The notes beneath the pieces are model-generated. The model was not told the origin of the DNA and did not search any database. It saw only the letters and a program-made list of their open reading frames with translations. From contig DATGLG010000043.1 in NCBI GenBank assembly GCA_035294245.1, positions 62,001 to 126,000 of the forward strand: a DNA stretch of 64,000 nt. The letters are read 5' to 3'. Both the position numbers and the translations under genes were made by a program. Position 1 is the first letter of the stretch; each line of letters starts with the position of its first letter. This DNA is from DATGLG01 sp035294245. Its GTDB lineage: Bacteria > Pseudomonadota > Alphaproteobacteria > JACZXZ01. This document shows, piece by piece, positions 26,669 to 35,519 of the stretch.

Positions 26669-28495
26669 TTACGCGGATTGTCGGGCAAGGCGGGTGACCT
26701 CGCGCTGGATGAGCTCGCGATAGGGGCCGTCGCGCCGCATCAATTGGTCGGGCGGGCCGTCCTGCGCGACCTGGCCGGCCTGCAGCACGACGATGCGGTC
26801 GAAATTGCGCAAGGTCGAGAGGCGATGGGCGATGGCGATGACGGTGCGGCCGCGCATCAGGCGATCGAGCGCCTCGCGGATGGCCTCCTCGGCCTCGCTA
26901 TCGAGGGAGGAGGTCGCCTCGTCGAGGAGCAGGATCGGCGCGTCGCGCAGAAGCGCGCGCGCGATCGCGATGCGCTGGCGCTGCCCGCCCGAGAGCTTGA
27001 CGCCGCGATCGCCGACGATCGTCGCGAAGCCTTCGGGGAGCGCTTCGATGAAGCCGCGGCACCGCGCGGCGGTGGCGGCCTCCAGCACCTCCCGGTCCGT
27101 GGCTTCCGGCCGCCCGTAGCGGATATTCTCCATGACCGAGCGATGGAAGAGGGAGATGTCCTGGGGCACGATGGAGATGGCCTCGCGCAGGCTCTCCTGG
27201 GTGATATGGGAGATGTTCTGGCCGTCGATCAGGATCTGCCCGCCCTGCACGTCGTAGAAGCGCTGCAGGAGGGCGAACAGCGTCGACTTGCCGCCGCCCG
27301 AGCGCCCGACCAGGCCGACGCGCTGGCCGGCCTCGATCCTCAGGTTGAAGTCCTCGAACACCGTGCGCCCGCCCGGATAGGCGAAGCAGACCTGCTGAAA
27401 GGCGACCGCGCCGCGCTGGCGCGCAAGCGGCGGAGCGCTCGGAATGTCGCGAAGCTCGTAAGGAACGAGAAGCGTCGAGAGGGCTTCCGCGAGCCGCGCC
27501 ATGTGCTGGGTCACGTCGACGAGGGCGACGGCCAAATCGCGCGTCGCCTGGAGAATGGTGATCCCCAGGGTCGAGACCAGCACCACATCGCCCGTCGTCG
27601 CGGCGCCGTCGCGCCACAGCACGATGGCCCAGGCGAGGATGCCGATGGTGAGGGCAATCGTCACCGCGGCATGGAACAGGCGCAGCCTCTCGAGATAGCG
27701 CAGGCTGCGGCGGCGTGCCGTCATCTCGCGCCCGACCGTCTCGTCGAAATGGCGATGCTCGCGGCGGATGCCGCCGAAGGCGCGAACGATGGGCATGTTG
27801 CCGATGATGTCCACCATCTCGCCGTCGACCGCCGCCGCCTTGTTGGCGAAGTCGTGGTGCAGCGGGCGCCCGGCGGCGGCGAGGCGGAAGAGAACGATGA
27901 CGAGGAGTCCGGCGACCACCATCAGCCCCGCCGACATCGGCAGGCTCACCATCGAGAGGAAGCCGATCGCGCCGATGGTCGCGGCGCAGGGCGGCAGGAT
28001 GTTCCAGACGAACATGTTCTCGACGATGAACACCGCATTCGACGTGGCGGTGATCCGGCTCGTCAGCATGCCGGGCAGGCGATCGGTGAAATAGCGCGGG
28101 GCGTGCCCGGTCAGGTAGCGGAAGAGGTCGCTTCTCAGATCCCCGGTGACGCCGACGAATGCATAGCTTGCAATCCATCCCGCGAGCCGCCACAGCAGGT
28201 TGTCCGCCGCGATCAGCGAGACCAGCAGGGCGAAGGCGATCCAGATGCGGTCGCCGCCGCCGGCGACACCCTTGGACAAGGTGTCGACGAGGAACTTCAC
28301 GCCGTATTGCGTGCTGACGGAGCAGCCGACCGCACCCAGGACGGCGGCGAGGATCGCCGCATGGGAGATCGGCCGCCGGCGTATGTAGCGAATGAAGAAG
28401 TTGACGGGACGGCTCGCATAGCGCTGCAGCCTGTCGACGCCGTCCTCAGGCTTGGCGTGAAGCCCGCGCTCCATGCGCAGGTTGTCGTTCGTCAT
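26669..28495 (-). CDS. ABC exporter, fused membrane and ATPase domains
   Basis: A 608 aa half-transporter that should work as a homodimer. The first ~340 residues hold about six membrane helices. The ATPase domain carries Walker A GRSGGGKSTL, signature LSGGQRQRIAIARALL, Walker B ILLLDEATSSLD and switch IAHRLST. It resembles MsbA/multidrug or lipid exporters of inner membranes, but nothing fixes the cargo. Start 28495 (MTNDNLRME) was chosen over the upstream 28576 because the extra residues are not family-like. It stands alone on the minus strand, divergent from the glycosyltransferase gene. Confidence 0.87.
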   Translation of the reverse strand: MTNDNLRMERGLHAKPEDGVDRLQRYASRPVNFFIRYIRRRPISHAAILAAVLGAVGCSVSTQYGVKFLVDTLSKGVAGGGDRIWIAFALLVSLIAADNLLWRLAGWIASYAFVGVTGDLRSDLFRYLTGHAPRYFTDRLPGMLTSRITATSNAVFIVENMFVWNILPPCAATIGAIGFLSMVSLPMSAGLMVVAGLLVIVLFRLAAAGRPLHHDFANKAAAVDGEMVDIIGNMPIVRAFGGIRREHRHFDETVGREMTARRRSLRYLERLRLFHAAVTIALTIGILAWAIVLWRDGAATTGDVVLVSTLGITILQATRDLAVALVDVTQHMARLAEALSTLLVPYELRDIPSAPPLARQRGAVAFQQVCFAYPGGRTVFEDFNLRIEAGQRVGLVGRSGGGKSTLFALLQRFYDVQGGQILIDGQNISHITQESLREAISIVPQDISLFHRSVMENIRYGRPEATDREVLEAATAARCRGFIEALPEGFATIVGDRGVKLSGGQRQRIAIARALLRDAPILLLDEATSSLDSEAEEAIREALDRLMRGRTVIAIAHRLSTLRNFDRIVVLQAGQVAQDGPPDQLMRRDGPYRELIQREVTRLARQSA

Positions 28496-28634
28496 GGCCG
28501 CCTCGCGCTTTCGCGAATGACGAACCGGCCCGATGTGAAGAAATGCTGCACCGATATTCCTTTGTATGGCGAGCAAATTCCCTAGCGGTGACCAGACAAT
28601 CCTACAGCTACGGGGGCTTTACTGATGCTTCTTC

Positions 28635-28674
28635 GTGACAAAAAAGGGCGCAGGCCCATTGTGACAAAAAAGGG
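28635..28674. promoter_or_regulatory. Paired 14-base direct repeats, possible operator
   Basis: GTGACAAAAAAGGG occurs exactly twice, at 28635-28648 and 28661-28674, with a 26-base start-to-start distance, about 90-130 bases before the glycosyltransferase start. The shorter word GTGACAAAAA recurs at 30687, upstream of the ECF sigma gene. Identical A-rich repeats in GC-rich DNA suggest a protein-binding site. Confidence 0.45.
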
Positions 28675-28762
28675 TTTGCTCCCGCGTCCATTTTGTCCCT
28701 CGCCTTGATTCGGGCGCTGTGGTCTTGTTGGTGCGCTTTGTCTCATGCAGGAGATTGAATAA

Positions 28763-29818
28763 ATGCGTATTGCGCAGATCGCTCCCTTGACGGAGGCCAT
28801 CCCCCCCAAGCTTTACGGCGGAACCGAGCGCGTGGTCTCCTGGCTGACCGAAGAGCTGGTCGGCCTCGGCCACGACGTCACGCTGTTCGCGAGCGGCGAT
28901 TCCGTCACCTCCGCGAAATTGCATCCGATCTGGCCGAAGGCGCTTCGGCTCGACGAGACCATCCGGGATCCGCATGCGCTGCATTTCTTGGAAATGGAGA
29001 CCGTCTATCGCCTCGCCGGGGAGTTCGACCTCCTGCACGCTCACCTCGACTACTATCCGTTCTCGCTTTTTTCGCGCCAGGCGACGCCCTTCGTCACCAC
29101 GCTTCACGGCCGCCTCGACCTCGCCGAGCAGCAGCCGCTCTTCACCGCCTTCTCGCATATCCCCGTGGTGTCGATCTCGAATGCCCAGCGGCGGCCCATG
29201 CCGCAAGCGAACTGGGTGGGAACGGTGCATCACGGGCTCCCCGAGACGCTTCTCATGCCCCAGGCCGGGAAGCAGGACTATCTCGCCTTTCTCGGCAGGA
29301 TCGCGCCGGAGAAGGCGGTGGACCGTGCCATCCGCATCGCCTGCCAATGCGGCGTCCCCCTCAAGATCGCGGCCAAGGTCGACCGCGTGGATCGCGAATA
29401 TTTCGAGGCCGAGATTCGTCCGCTGCTCGACCACGAGAACGTCGAGTATATCGGCGAGATCAACGACGGCGAGAAGGCGGCCTTCCTCGGCGGGGCGATC
29501 GGCCTGCTCGTGCCCATCGACTGGCCCGAGCCGTTCGGCCTGGTCATGATCGAGGCCATGGCCTGCGGGACGCCGGTGATCGCCTTCAATCGCGGCTCGG
29601 TGCCCGAGGTGATCGAGGACGGCCTGACCGGCTTCGTGGTGGAGAATGTGGCGGAAGCGGTCGCCGCGGTGCCCCGCCTCGCGCAACTCTCCCGTGCTGC
29701 GATCCGCAGGCGCTTCGAGGAGCGCTTCACGGCGCGCCGCATGGCCGAGGACTACCTCGAAATCTATCGCGAACTCCTCGGGCAGAGGAAGCCGCAGCTG
29801 AGGCTGGCCAGCGTCTGA
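28763..29818 (+). CDS. Glycosyltransferase family 4
   Basis: 351 aa with a GT-B fold. The N-terminal acceptor half has KLYGGTERVVSWL and FDLLHAHLDYYPF. The C-terminal donor half has LGRIAPEKAVDRAI and the EPFGLVMIEAMACGTPV (E-x7-E) nucleotide-sugar motif. GT4 enzymes move a sugar from a nucleotide donor to a sugar, lipid or other acceptor. Neighbours do not define the substrate. Closeness to otsB and the trehalose operon makes a carbohydrate-storage or osmolyte role possible. A good AGGAG site precedes ATG 28763. It stands alone, between two divergent or convergent minus-strand genes. Confidence 0.85.
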   Translation: MRIAQIAPLTEAIPPKLYGGTERVVSWLTEELVGLGHDVTLFASGDSVTSAKLHPIWPKALRLDETIRDPHALHFLEMETVYRLAGEFDLLHAHLDYYPFSLFSRQATPFVTTLHGRLDLAEQQPLFTAFSHIPVVSISNAQRRPMPQANWVGTVHHGLPETLLMPQAGKQDYLAFLGRIAPEKAVDRAIRIACQCGVPLKIAAKVDRVDREYFEAEIRPLLDHENVEYIGEINDGEKAAFLGGAIGLLVPIDWPEPFGLVMIEAMACGTPVIAFNRGSVPEVIEDGLTGFVVENVAEAVAAVPRLAQLSRAAIRRRFEERFTARRMAEDYLEIYRELLGQRKPQLRLASV

Positions 29819-29885
29819 CGCAGGCAGGCGGGGCATGGGCGCAGGCTTCCGAATGGAGCCGCGCCCGGCTCTTTCTGCACGCCAG

Positions 29886-29939
29886 CGCGCGTCCTTCTGC
29901 ATGATGCCCCGCGCGAACGCGCGTCCTTCTGCATGATGC
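29886..29939. repeat. 22-base direct repeat pair
   Basis: The identical 22-base word containing CGTCCTTCTGCATGATGC occurs at 29886-29907 and 29918-29939, a 32-base period. It lies between the 3' ends of the convergent glycosyltransferase and ECF sigma genes. No coding frame explains it. Confidence 0.6.
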
Positions 29940-29958
29940 AAAGAGTCGGGCTTGCGCC

Positions 29959-29990
29959 CGCCGCGGAGAGGGTCGGGGGATGAGGTGTGG
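29959..29990. repeat. Dispersed CT-rich repeat fragment, copy C2
   Basis: GCGGAGAGGGTCGGGG and GATGAGGTG match the right half of the copies at 24411 and 37540. The left half of the palindrome is missing or degraded. It lies between the convergent glycosyltransferase and sigma factor genes. Confidence 0.6.
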
Positions 29991-30071
29991 CTTAAGATGC
30001 GATGAGAGTGGAATGGCGCGCAGCACCTCTCGAGGTGAGAGGGGGTGCTTCGCGCCCGATCGGATCGCGCG

Positions 30072-30581
30072 CTAATGCGCGCGGCGGGCGAGGGCGCCCG
30101 GCTGGCCCTCCATCATCCGCCGCAAGGCTTCGCGGCCGCGCGACAGGCGCGACATCACCGTGCCCAGGGGGATCTCCAGCACCTCGGCGGCTTGCTGATA
30201 GCTCATGCCTTCCAGGCCGATGAGGAGGACGATCTCCTTCTGCTCCGCAGGCAGTGCGTCGAGGGCGCGCGAGAGGTCCCGCAACTCAAGGGATACGGGC
30301 TGGGGTGCCGGGCGCGCCAAGCGTGTCACGACCTGATCGAGATCAACGCTGATGCCGGCGCGCCGCCGGCTCGAAAGCAAATCGACATAGGCATTGTGAA
30401 GAATCGTAAAAAGATAAGCGCGCAGATCCCGGATGCCGTGCCAGAAGTGACGTCGCGCAAGCGCGCGCTCCAGGCACTCCTGCACCAGCTCGTCCGCATC
30501 GTTCTGGTCCCGCAGCAGCGCCCGGGCATAGCGGCGCAGATCGGGAATGTGGCGCTCGACGCTTTCTCCGGGATGAGTCAC
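30072..30581 (-). CDS. ECF-family RNA polymerase sigma factor
   Basis: 169 aa from a GTG start at 30581 that has a strong AAGGAG site; the open frame to 30662 is not family-like. Region 2 is visible as LRRYARALLRDQNDADELVQ, which should contact core polymerase and the -10 element. Region 4 is EQKEIVLLIGLEGMSYQQAA with its helix-turn-helix (LGTVMSRLSRGREAL) for -35 recognition. No anti-sigma gene is adjacent on either side, so its control is not visible. It diverges from otsB, and the region between them is lower in GC. Its regulon is unknown; the EcfG general-stress class is one possibility, but no PhyR or NepR is here. Confidence 0.88.
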   Translation of the reverse strand: MTHPGESVERHIPDLRRYARALLRDQNDADELVQECLERALARRHFWHGIRDLRAYLFTILHNAYVDLLSSRRRAGISVDLDQVVTRLARPAPQPVSLELRDLSRALDALPAEQKEIVLLIGLEGMSYQQAAEVLEIPLGTVMSRLSRGREALRRMMEGQPGALARRAH

Positions 30582-30991
30582 GGCTCCTCTCCTTCGAATG
30601 GCCAAACCAACGCGAGGACGTCCACCACGGATTGGCGGGGAATTTCTTGTGGATTTGAACATAGTCGTCGCGAGACCTCATGGCTCGTGACAAAAACCGT
30701 CTCGCTGTGATAAATATGGGGAATTCCCAATCTACATTTCATCCGCAGATTTTTTACTTGGCTTCCGATCGCCAATACTTGCCGGCGATTGGCGCGAAAT
30801 CGAGACGGCACCCGCCGCTTCGCGCGGTGGAAGCGGCGGAAGGAATAAGTGTCGCCGGGCGCTGTCTATGCGTCGGATGACAGCGGCGGCGGCGGTTCTC
30901 CAGCTCGCAGGAACGCGTTGCGCACCCCTTGGCGGTGCCGCCTGCGCGCTGCGCCGCCGAGCGGCGGCCGAGGCTGCGGGGAAATAGGCCG
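30582..30991. other. Divergent intergenic region, ECF sigma / otsB
   Basis: About 410 bases with no supported gene and an AT-richer core (30640-30780). It contains GTGACAAAAA (30687) and GTGATAAATA (30707) 20 bases apart, and the perfect palindrome GGGAATTCCC (30718-30727). Promoters for both divergent genes should lie here. Confidence 0.5.
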
Positions 30992-31753
30992 ATGGTTCCG
31001 GCGATCAGCGAGGGCGATGCGCTCTTCCTCGATTTCGACGGCACCCTCGTCGAGATCGCGCCCTCGCCCGAGAGCGTCATGGTCGGCCGCGAGCTCCCGC
31101 AGCTCCTCGCGCGCGCGGCACAGCGGCTGGAAGGCGCCGTCGCGGTCATCAGCGGCCGGGCGCTCGACGATCTCCTCGCCATGCTGCGGCCCTTCGCCGG
31201 CGCTGCGGCAGGGATCCACGGCCTCGAGCGCCGCACCGCCGATGGCAGGCTCATCCGCGCCGCGACCGGCGACCTCGTCGCGGAGGCGCGCGAGATGCTC
31301 GCGGCCTTCGCCGCCGCGACGCCGGGCGTCCGGCTCGAGGACAAGGGTGCCGCCCTCGCGCTTCACTTTCGCGCCCGGCCGGACGCGGCCTTCGCCTGTC
31401 TCAAGATCGCCCATGACGCCGCCAAGCGCGCGCAGAGCCGGCTCGTCGTGATCCAGGGCAAGATGGTGGTGGAGCTGCGGCCGCGCGAGGCCAACAAGGG
31501 CAGCGCCATTCTCGCCTTCCTCTCGGAGCCGCCCTTCCTCGGCCGCCGCCCCATCTTCATCGGCGACGACCGCACCGACGAGGACGGCTTCGCCGTCGTC
31601 AACCGCGTGGGCGGCATCGCGATCCATGTCGGGACCCCGGGCACCACGGCGGCGCCGTTCCAGCTTCCCGATGTCGCCGCGGTGATCACCTGGATCGCCG
31701 AGTTCGCGCCCCCGCCGCGGCTCCCCGAGCCGCAATTGCCGCTGTCGTCGTGA
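30992..31753 (+). CDS. otsB: Trehalose-6-phosphate phosphatase
   Basis: 253 aa HAD-superfamily phosphatase that removes phosphate from trehalose-6-phosphate. Motif I is FLDFDGTLVEIAPSP with the nucleophile and acid Asp; motif II is AVISGRAL; the conserved Lys lies in KMVVELRP; motif IV is FIGDDRTDEDGF. GIHGLERR is also typical of OtsB. The trehalose-6-phosphate synthase OtsA that would supply the substrate is not in this window. Start 30992 precedes the first conserved residues; the frame is open to 30929 without recognisable sequence. It gives the organism a third trehalose route besides TreS and TreYZ. Confidence 0.92.
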   Translation: MVPAISEGDALFLDFDGTLVEIAPSPESVMVGRELPQLLARAAQRLEGAVAVISGRALDDLLAMLRPFAGAAAGIHGLERRTADGRLIRAATGDLVAEAREMLAAFAAATPGVRLEDKGAALALHFRARPDAAFACLKIAHDAAKRAQSRLVVIQGKMVVELRPREANKGSAILAFLSEPPFLGRRPIFIGDDRTDEDGFAVVNRVGGIAIHVGTPGTTAAPFQLPDVAAVITWIAEFAPPPRLPEPQLPLSS

Positions 31754-31859
31754 TGCGGCTTCGCCTGCGCGCCGTCACGGAACCTGCGCTGAGCCCCGGC
31801 GTTTTGCTCGTTGGCGGACGCCCGGCCGTGCGGTGCGGGAGGAGCAGGGGAGGACAGGG

Positions 31860-32318
31860 TTGAGAGTTCGCGACGTCATGACGCCGAGCGTCGAGCTCGT
31901 GCATCCCGACGCGACGGTGCAGGAAGCCGCCGCCAAGATGGCGGAGGCCGATCTCGGCATTCTCGCCGTGGGGGATCGGGAGCGCGTCGTCGGCCTTCTC
32001 ACCGATCGCGACATCGTGGTGAGGAGTGCGGCGCGCGGCTGGGATCCCGGCCAGACGAAAGTGCGCCAGATCATGACCGAGGAGATCCGCTACTGCTTCG
32101 ACGACGAGCCCCTCGACGAGGTCGCGGCCAGCATGGGCGAGCTGCAGGTGCGCCGCCTTCCCGTCGTCGATGAGGAGAAGCGCCTCGTCGGCATCATCTC
32201 GCTCGCCGATGTCGCGCTTCGCCACGATACCGCCAAGGCGGGTGCCACGCTCGAGGCGGTGTGCATGCCCGGCGGCATCCATTCGGGCCGGATGACGCCC
32301 GGGGAAGACGGCAGATGA
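31860..32318 (+). CDS. CBS-domain pair protein
   Basis: About 152 aa made almost wholly of two CBS motifs: VRDVMTPSVELVHPDATVQE with GLLTDRDIVVR, and VRQIMTEEIRYC with GIISLADVAL. Such pairs bind adenine nucleotides and serve as energy or stress sensors. The protein has no attached effector domain. The TTG at 31860 has GGGGAGG 7 bases upstream and gives the family-typical start (M)RVRDVMT. A GTG at 31833 would add nine residues but lacks a ribosome site. The stop overlaps the start of the FkbM gene (ATGA). Confidence 0.8.
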   Translation: MRVRDVMTPSVELVHPDATVQEAAAKMAEADLGILAVGDRERVVGLLTDRDIVVRSAARGWDPGQTKVRQIMTEEIRYCFDDEPLDEVAASMGELQVRRLPVVDEEKRLVGIISLADVALRHDTAKAGATLEAVCMPGGIHSGRMTPGEDGR

Positions 32319-33046
32319 GCAATCCGGCGATCGACACGCTCAAGCAGGCCTTGCGCCCGCTTGCGCCCTATCTGCGCAAGCCGACGCCGGGCCCGTCCTG
32401 GCAGCGCTCCTTCAGCCTGATCAAGCGGCGCGGCTTCGCGCCCAACACGGTCTTCGACATCGGCGTCGCCTATGGGACCCACGAGCTCTATCGCGCCTTT
32501 CCGCACGCCTTCTACTACCTGATCGATCCGACGCGGGAATCGCTGCCCTATATGCAGAAGATCGCCCAGCATCTCGACTGCCAGATCCTCAACATCGCCC
32601 TCGGCGACCGCGAGGACGAGATCGAGATGGAGATCAGATCCGATCTCCTCGGCTCCACCTTCTTCGAGGATTACGGGCCGCGCGACGTGCTGCGCCGGGA
32701 CAAGGTGCCGATGCGGCGCTTCGATCAGGTGATCGGGCCCTTCGAGACCCCCGCCCTCTGCAAGATCGACGTGCAGGGGGCGGAGATGATGGTCCTCGCC
32801 GGCATGGAGGGGCGCATGCAGGACATCGACATGTTCCTCATCGAGGCCAGCGCCATCGCCACCCTCAAGGACGGGCCCGAGGTCTACAATGTCGTCGAGC
32901 TGATGCGGCGGCACGGCTTCGTGCTGTTCGACGTGCTCGGCCTCGTGCGGCGGCCCCTCGACTGGGCGCTCGCCCAGCTCGACCTCCTCTTCGTCCGCGA
33001 GGATTCCTTCCTAAGGTCGGATCGGCGCTGGGCCGAGAAGGCGTGA
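32315..33046 (+). CDS. FkbM-family methyltransferase
   Basis: 243 aa. The S-adenosylmethionine-binding region starts with TVFDIGVAYGTHELY and YYLIDPTRESLPYMQ; LCKIDVQGAEMMVLAGM is the family hallmark. FkbM enzymes O-methylate sugars, lipids or other small molecules. ATG 32315 overlaps the CBS gene stop, so the two are co-transcribed. The substrate is unknown. It ends 13 bases from the convergent sppA stop. Confidence 0.85.
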   Translation: MSNPAIDTLKQALRPLAPYLRKPTPGPSWQRSFSLIKRRGFAPNTVFDIGVAYGTHELYRAFPHAFYYLIDPTRESLPYMQKIAQHLDCQILNIALGDREDEIEMEIRSDLLGSTFFEDYGPRDVLRRDKVPMRRFDQVIGPFETPALCKIDVQGAEMMVLAGMEGRMQDIDMFLIEASAIATLKDGPEVYNVVELMRRHGFVLFDVLGLVRRPLDWALAQLDLLFVREDSFLRSDRRWAEKA

Positions 33047-33059
33047 GCGCGGCGTCGCC

Positions 33060-34847
33060 TCAATAGGCGATGGCGAGCGGCGGCATCAGGAGATCGGCGT
33101 CCTCGGCCGTGACGAGGGCGGGAAGCTCGGCGAGGAGCGGCCGCAGCCCCGGCGCCTGCGCGGCGAGGCGGTCGGCGATGCGGCCGACGCCGATGGCGCT
33201 TCGCGCCTGCTGGTCGTCGAGATAGCGCAGGAGGAGACGGAGCCCGCGCTCGGGGCGGGGATAGCTGCGCAGCCGGATGGTCTCCTGGGCGCCGATCCGC
33301 GCCGCCTGCCGGGCGAGGGCGAGCGCCGTCGGGAAGCCGCCGAGGGCGTCGACCAGCCCGAGCGCCTTCGCCTGCTCGCCGGTGAAGACGCGCCCCTTGG
33401 CGATGGCGGGGATGCGGCTCGCATCGAGATGGCGGCCGGCCACCACCTTGCTCGTGAAGTCGTGGTAGACCGCGTCGAGCGAGGCCTCGAGATGCTGCCA
33501 GCCTTGCGGCGTGAAGTCGCGACCGGCGCTCCACATATCCGCATTGGCGCCGAACTGGACCGAGTCCAGGCTGACGCCGAGCTTGGCGAGGAGATCCGTC
33601 ACCACGAACTTGCCGCCGAAGACGCCGATCGAGCCCGTGAGCGTGCCCGGCTCGGCGACGATCTTGGCGGCGGGGGCGGCGATGTAATAGCCACCCGAGG
33701 CCGCGACATTGCCCATGGCGACGATGACCGGCTTGCCCGCCGCCTGCGCACGGCTGACGGCGCGCCAGATGGTGTCGGAGGCCAGGGAGGAGCCGCCGGG
33801 GCTGTCGATGCGGAAGACGATGGCGGCCACGTCGTCGCTGCGCTGGGCCTCGCCGAAGGCCTTGACGATGGTATCCGCCCCCATCTGCGACACGCCGAAG
33901 GGCGAATCGAAATCGCCCTCGCCGGAGACGATGGGGCCGTCGCCGTCGATGACGGCGATGACGCGGCTCCCGGAGGTATCGCGCTCGGTAGCGCGGAGAT
34001 AATCGGCGAGCGAGATGAATCCGGCCCCGGCGCCGGCGTGGCGCCGGGCCGCGTCCTCGGCCTCGTCGCGGTAGCCGAGGCGGTCGACGAGCTTGTCCTT
34101 GAGCGCATCCGCGGCGAGGAAGGGGCCGCGGTCGATGAGGGCCTTGACGGCCTCCACGCTCATGCCGCGCCCGTCGGCGATGCCCTTGACGAGCTGGCCG
34201 TAGAGCGAGCCGAGGATGCTCTCCATCGATTCCCGGAAGGGCGGGCTGTAGGCGGTGTCGGTGAGCTCGTCGACGGCGGTCTTGTACTCCTCGCGCTTGT
34301 CGAAGCGGGGCACGACGCCGAGCTTGTCGAGGGTGCCGCGCAGGAAGGGCGTCTCGACGGCGATGCCGGCGAGCCCGAGCTCGCCCGAGGGCTGCAGCCA
34401 GATCTCCTCGCAGCCGGCGGCGAGATAGTAGTCGCCGCTCCCCAGGCCGGGACCGCCATAGCTCTCGGCGAAGGCGAGGGCGAACTTGCCGCGCTTGCGG
34501 AAGGCGGCGACGGCGTCGCGCAGCTCCTGGCTCGCGGCGAAACCGAGGGGGGCGCCGAGGCGGAGGACGAGGCCCTTCACCCGCGCGTCGCCGCCGGCGC
34601 GCTCGAGGGCCTCCTCGACCTGCCGCAGGGAAAGCTGCTCCGGCTGCAAGAGGCCCGCGAGCGAATCCCGGCGTCCCGCCGCGAGAAGCGGCCTGGTGAG
34701 GTCGAGGCGCAGCACCGCAACATCGGGGACCGTATGCGCGGGGGCGACGAGCTTCGCGCCGAAATAGGCGCCGACCGCCACCAGCACGACGACGAGAAAG
34801 CCGATGATGGCGAAGATGCCGACGATGATCCGTCTCAGCCAGCGCAT
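33060..34847 (-). CDS. sppA: Signal peptide peptidase SppA, 67-kDa type
   Basis: 595 aa, the double-domain form of SppA found in Gram-negatives. An N-terminal membrane anchor (residues about 5-35, IIVGIFAIIGFLVVVLVAV) places the protease in the periplasm. The general-base Lys lies in the first half (REEYKTAVDEL) and the nucleophile Ser in the second (NVAASGGYYIAA), followed by GTLTGSIGVFGG. It degrades signal peptides left in the membrane after secretion. Convergent with the FkbM gene and upstream of an AhpD-like gene on the same strand, 61 bases apart. Confidence 0.93.
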   Translation of the reverse strand: MRWLRRIIVGIFAIIGFLVVVLVAVGAYFGAKLVAPAHTVPDVAVLRLDLTRPLLAAGRRDSLAGLLQPEQLSLRQVEEALERAGGDARVKGLVLRLGAPLGFAASQELRDAVAAFRKRGKFALAFAESYGGPGLGSGDYYLAAGCEEIWLQPSGELGLAGIAVETPFLRGTLDKLGVVPRFDKREEYKTAVDELTDTAYSPPFRESMESILGSLYGQLVKGIADGRGMSVEAVKALIDRGPFLAADALKDKLVDRLGYRDEAEDAARRHAGAGAGFISLADYLRATERDTSGSRVIAVIDGDGPIVSGEGDFDSPFGVSQMGADTIVKAFGEAQRSDDVAAIVFRIDSPGGSSLASDTIWRAVSRAQAAGKPVIVAMGNVAASGGYYIAAPAAKIVAEPGTLTGSIGVFGGKFVVTDLLAKLGVSLDSVQFGANADMWSAGRDFTPQGWQHLEASLDAVYHDFTSKVVAGRHLDASRIPAIAKGRVFTGEQAKALGLVDALGGFPTALALARQAARIGAQETIRLRSYPRPERGLRLLLRYLDDQQARSAIGVGRIADRLAAQAPGLRPLLAELPALVTAEDADLLMPPLAIAY

Positions 34848-34908
34848 ACGCGAACTTCCCTCGTCGTGACGGCGATGCGACGACGGCGACTCGCCGTCGG
34901 CACGGCCC

Positions 34909-35484
34909 TCACTCGCGATCCATCTTGTGATAGTCCCGGTTGGGCATCATGTCGATGCCGGAGGCCATCCGGTTCGACATGTTGAAGAAGGCGGCGACGT
35001 CGGCGATGTCGAAGATGTCCGCATCGGCGAAGCCCGCGGCGCGCAGCGCCTCGCGATCCGCCTCCTCGATGCGGTAGGGCGCCTCGCTCAGCTTGGCGGC
35101 GAAATCGAGCATCGCCCGGTGGCGCGGCGAGAGGCGCGCCACGCGGTAGTTCATCACCAGCATCTCGCCGAGCTCGGGGTCGCCCGAGAGCTTGCGCACC
35201 GCCTGGCCGTGGGCGACGAGGCAGTAATAGCAGCGGTTCACCGAGGAGACGACGACGGCGATCATCTCGCGCTCGAGCTTGCTGAGCCCGGACTCGCCGA
35301 GCATCAGCTCGTTGTAGAAGGCGATGAAGTTGCGCAGCTTGCGCGGCTTGTAGGCATAGGCCTGGAGCACGTTGGGCACCAGGCCGAGCTTGTCGCGGCA
35401 TTTCTGGTAATAGGCCTTGAGGTCGTCCTCGAGCTCCGCCTCGGCGGGCGTGGGGAAGGCCATGACGTGATCCGGTTGCGGCAT
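34909..35484 (-). CDS. Peroxidase-related AhpD-family protein
   Basis: 191 aa all-helical protein of the carboxymuconolactone decarboxylase/AhpD group. The redox motif is NRCYYCLVAHG, a C-x2-C followed by His, as in alkyl hydroperoxidase D-type proteins. KLGLVPNVLQAYAY and the C-terminal NRMASGIDMMPN are typical of the uncharacterised peroxidase-related subfamily. Start 35484 (MPQPDHV) has GGAGGACGAGG just upstream; the longer frame starting at 35529 is basic and unlikely. It probably acts as a thiol-dependent peroxidase or reductase, but the partner is unknown. Confidence 0.82.
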   Translation of the reverse strand: MPQPDHVMAFPTPAEAELEDDLKAYYQKCRDKLGLVPNVLQAYAYKPRKLRNFIAFYNELMLGESGLSKLEREMIAVVVSSVNRCYYCLVAHGQAVRKLSGDPELGEMLVMNYRVARLSPRHRAMLDFAAKLSEAPYRIEEADREALRAAGFADADIFDIADVAAFFNMSNRMASGIDMMPNRDYHKMDRE

Positions 35485-35519
35485 CCTCGTCCTCCTTGCG
35501 CGCCGGCGCCCTCGCCGGC

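Noticed and set aside
30640..30665. GTTCAAATCC on the minus strand, like a tRNA T-loop
   Set aside because: The flanking bases do not form a T-stem, and no acceptor stem or anticodon arm surrounds it.
30842..30866. GGAAT plus GTCT, 17-base spacer, as an EcfG promoter for otsB
   Set aside because: The -10 part does not fit CGTT, and GGAA words are common. It was judged too weak to list as a feature.
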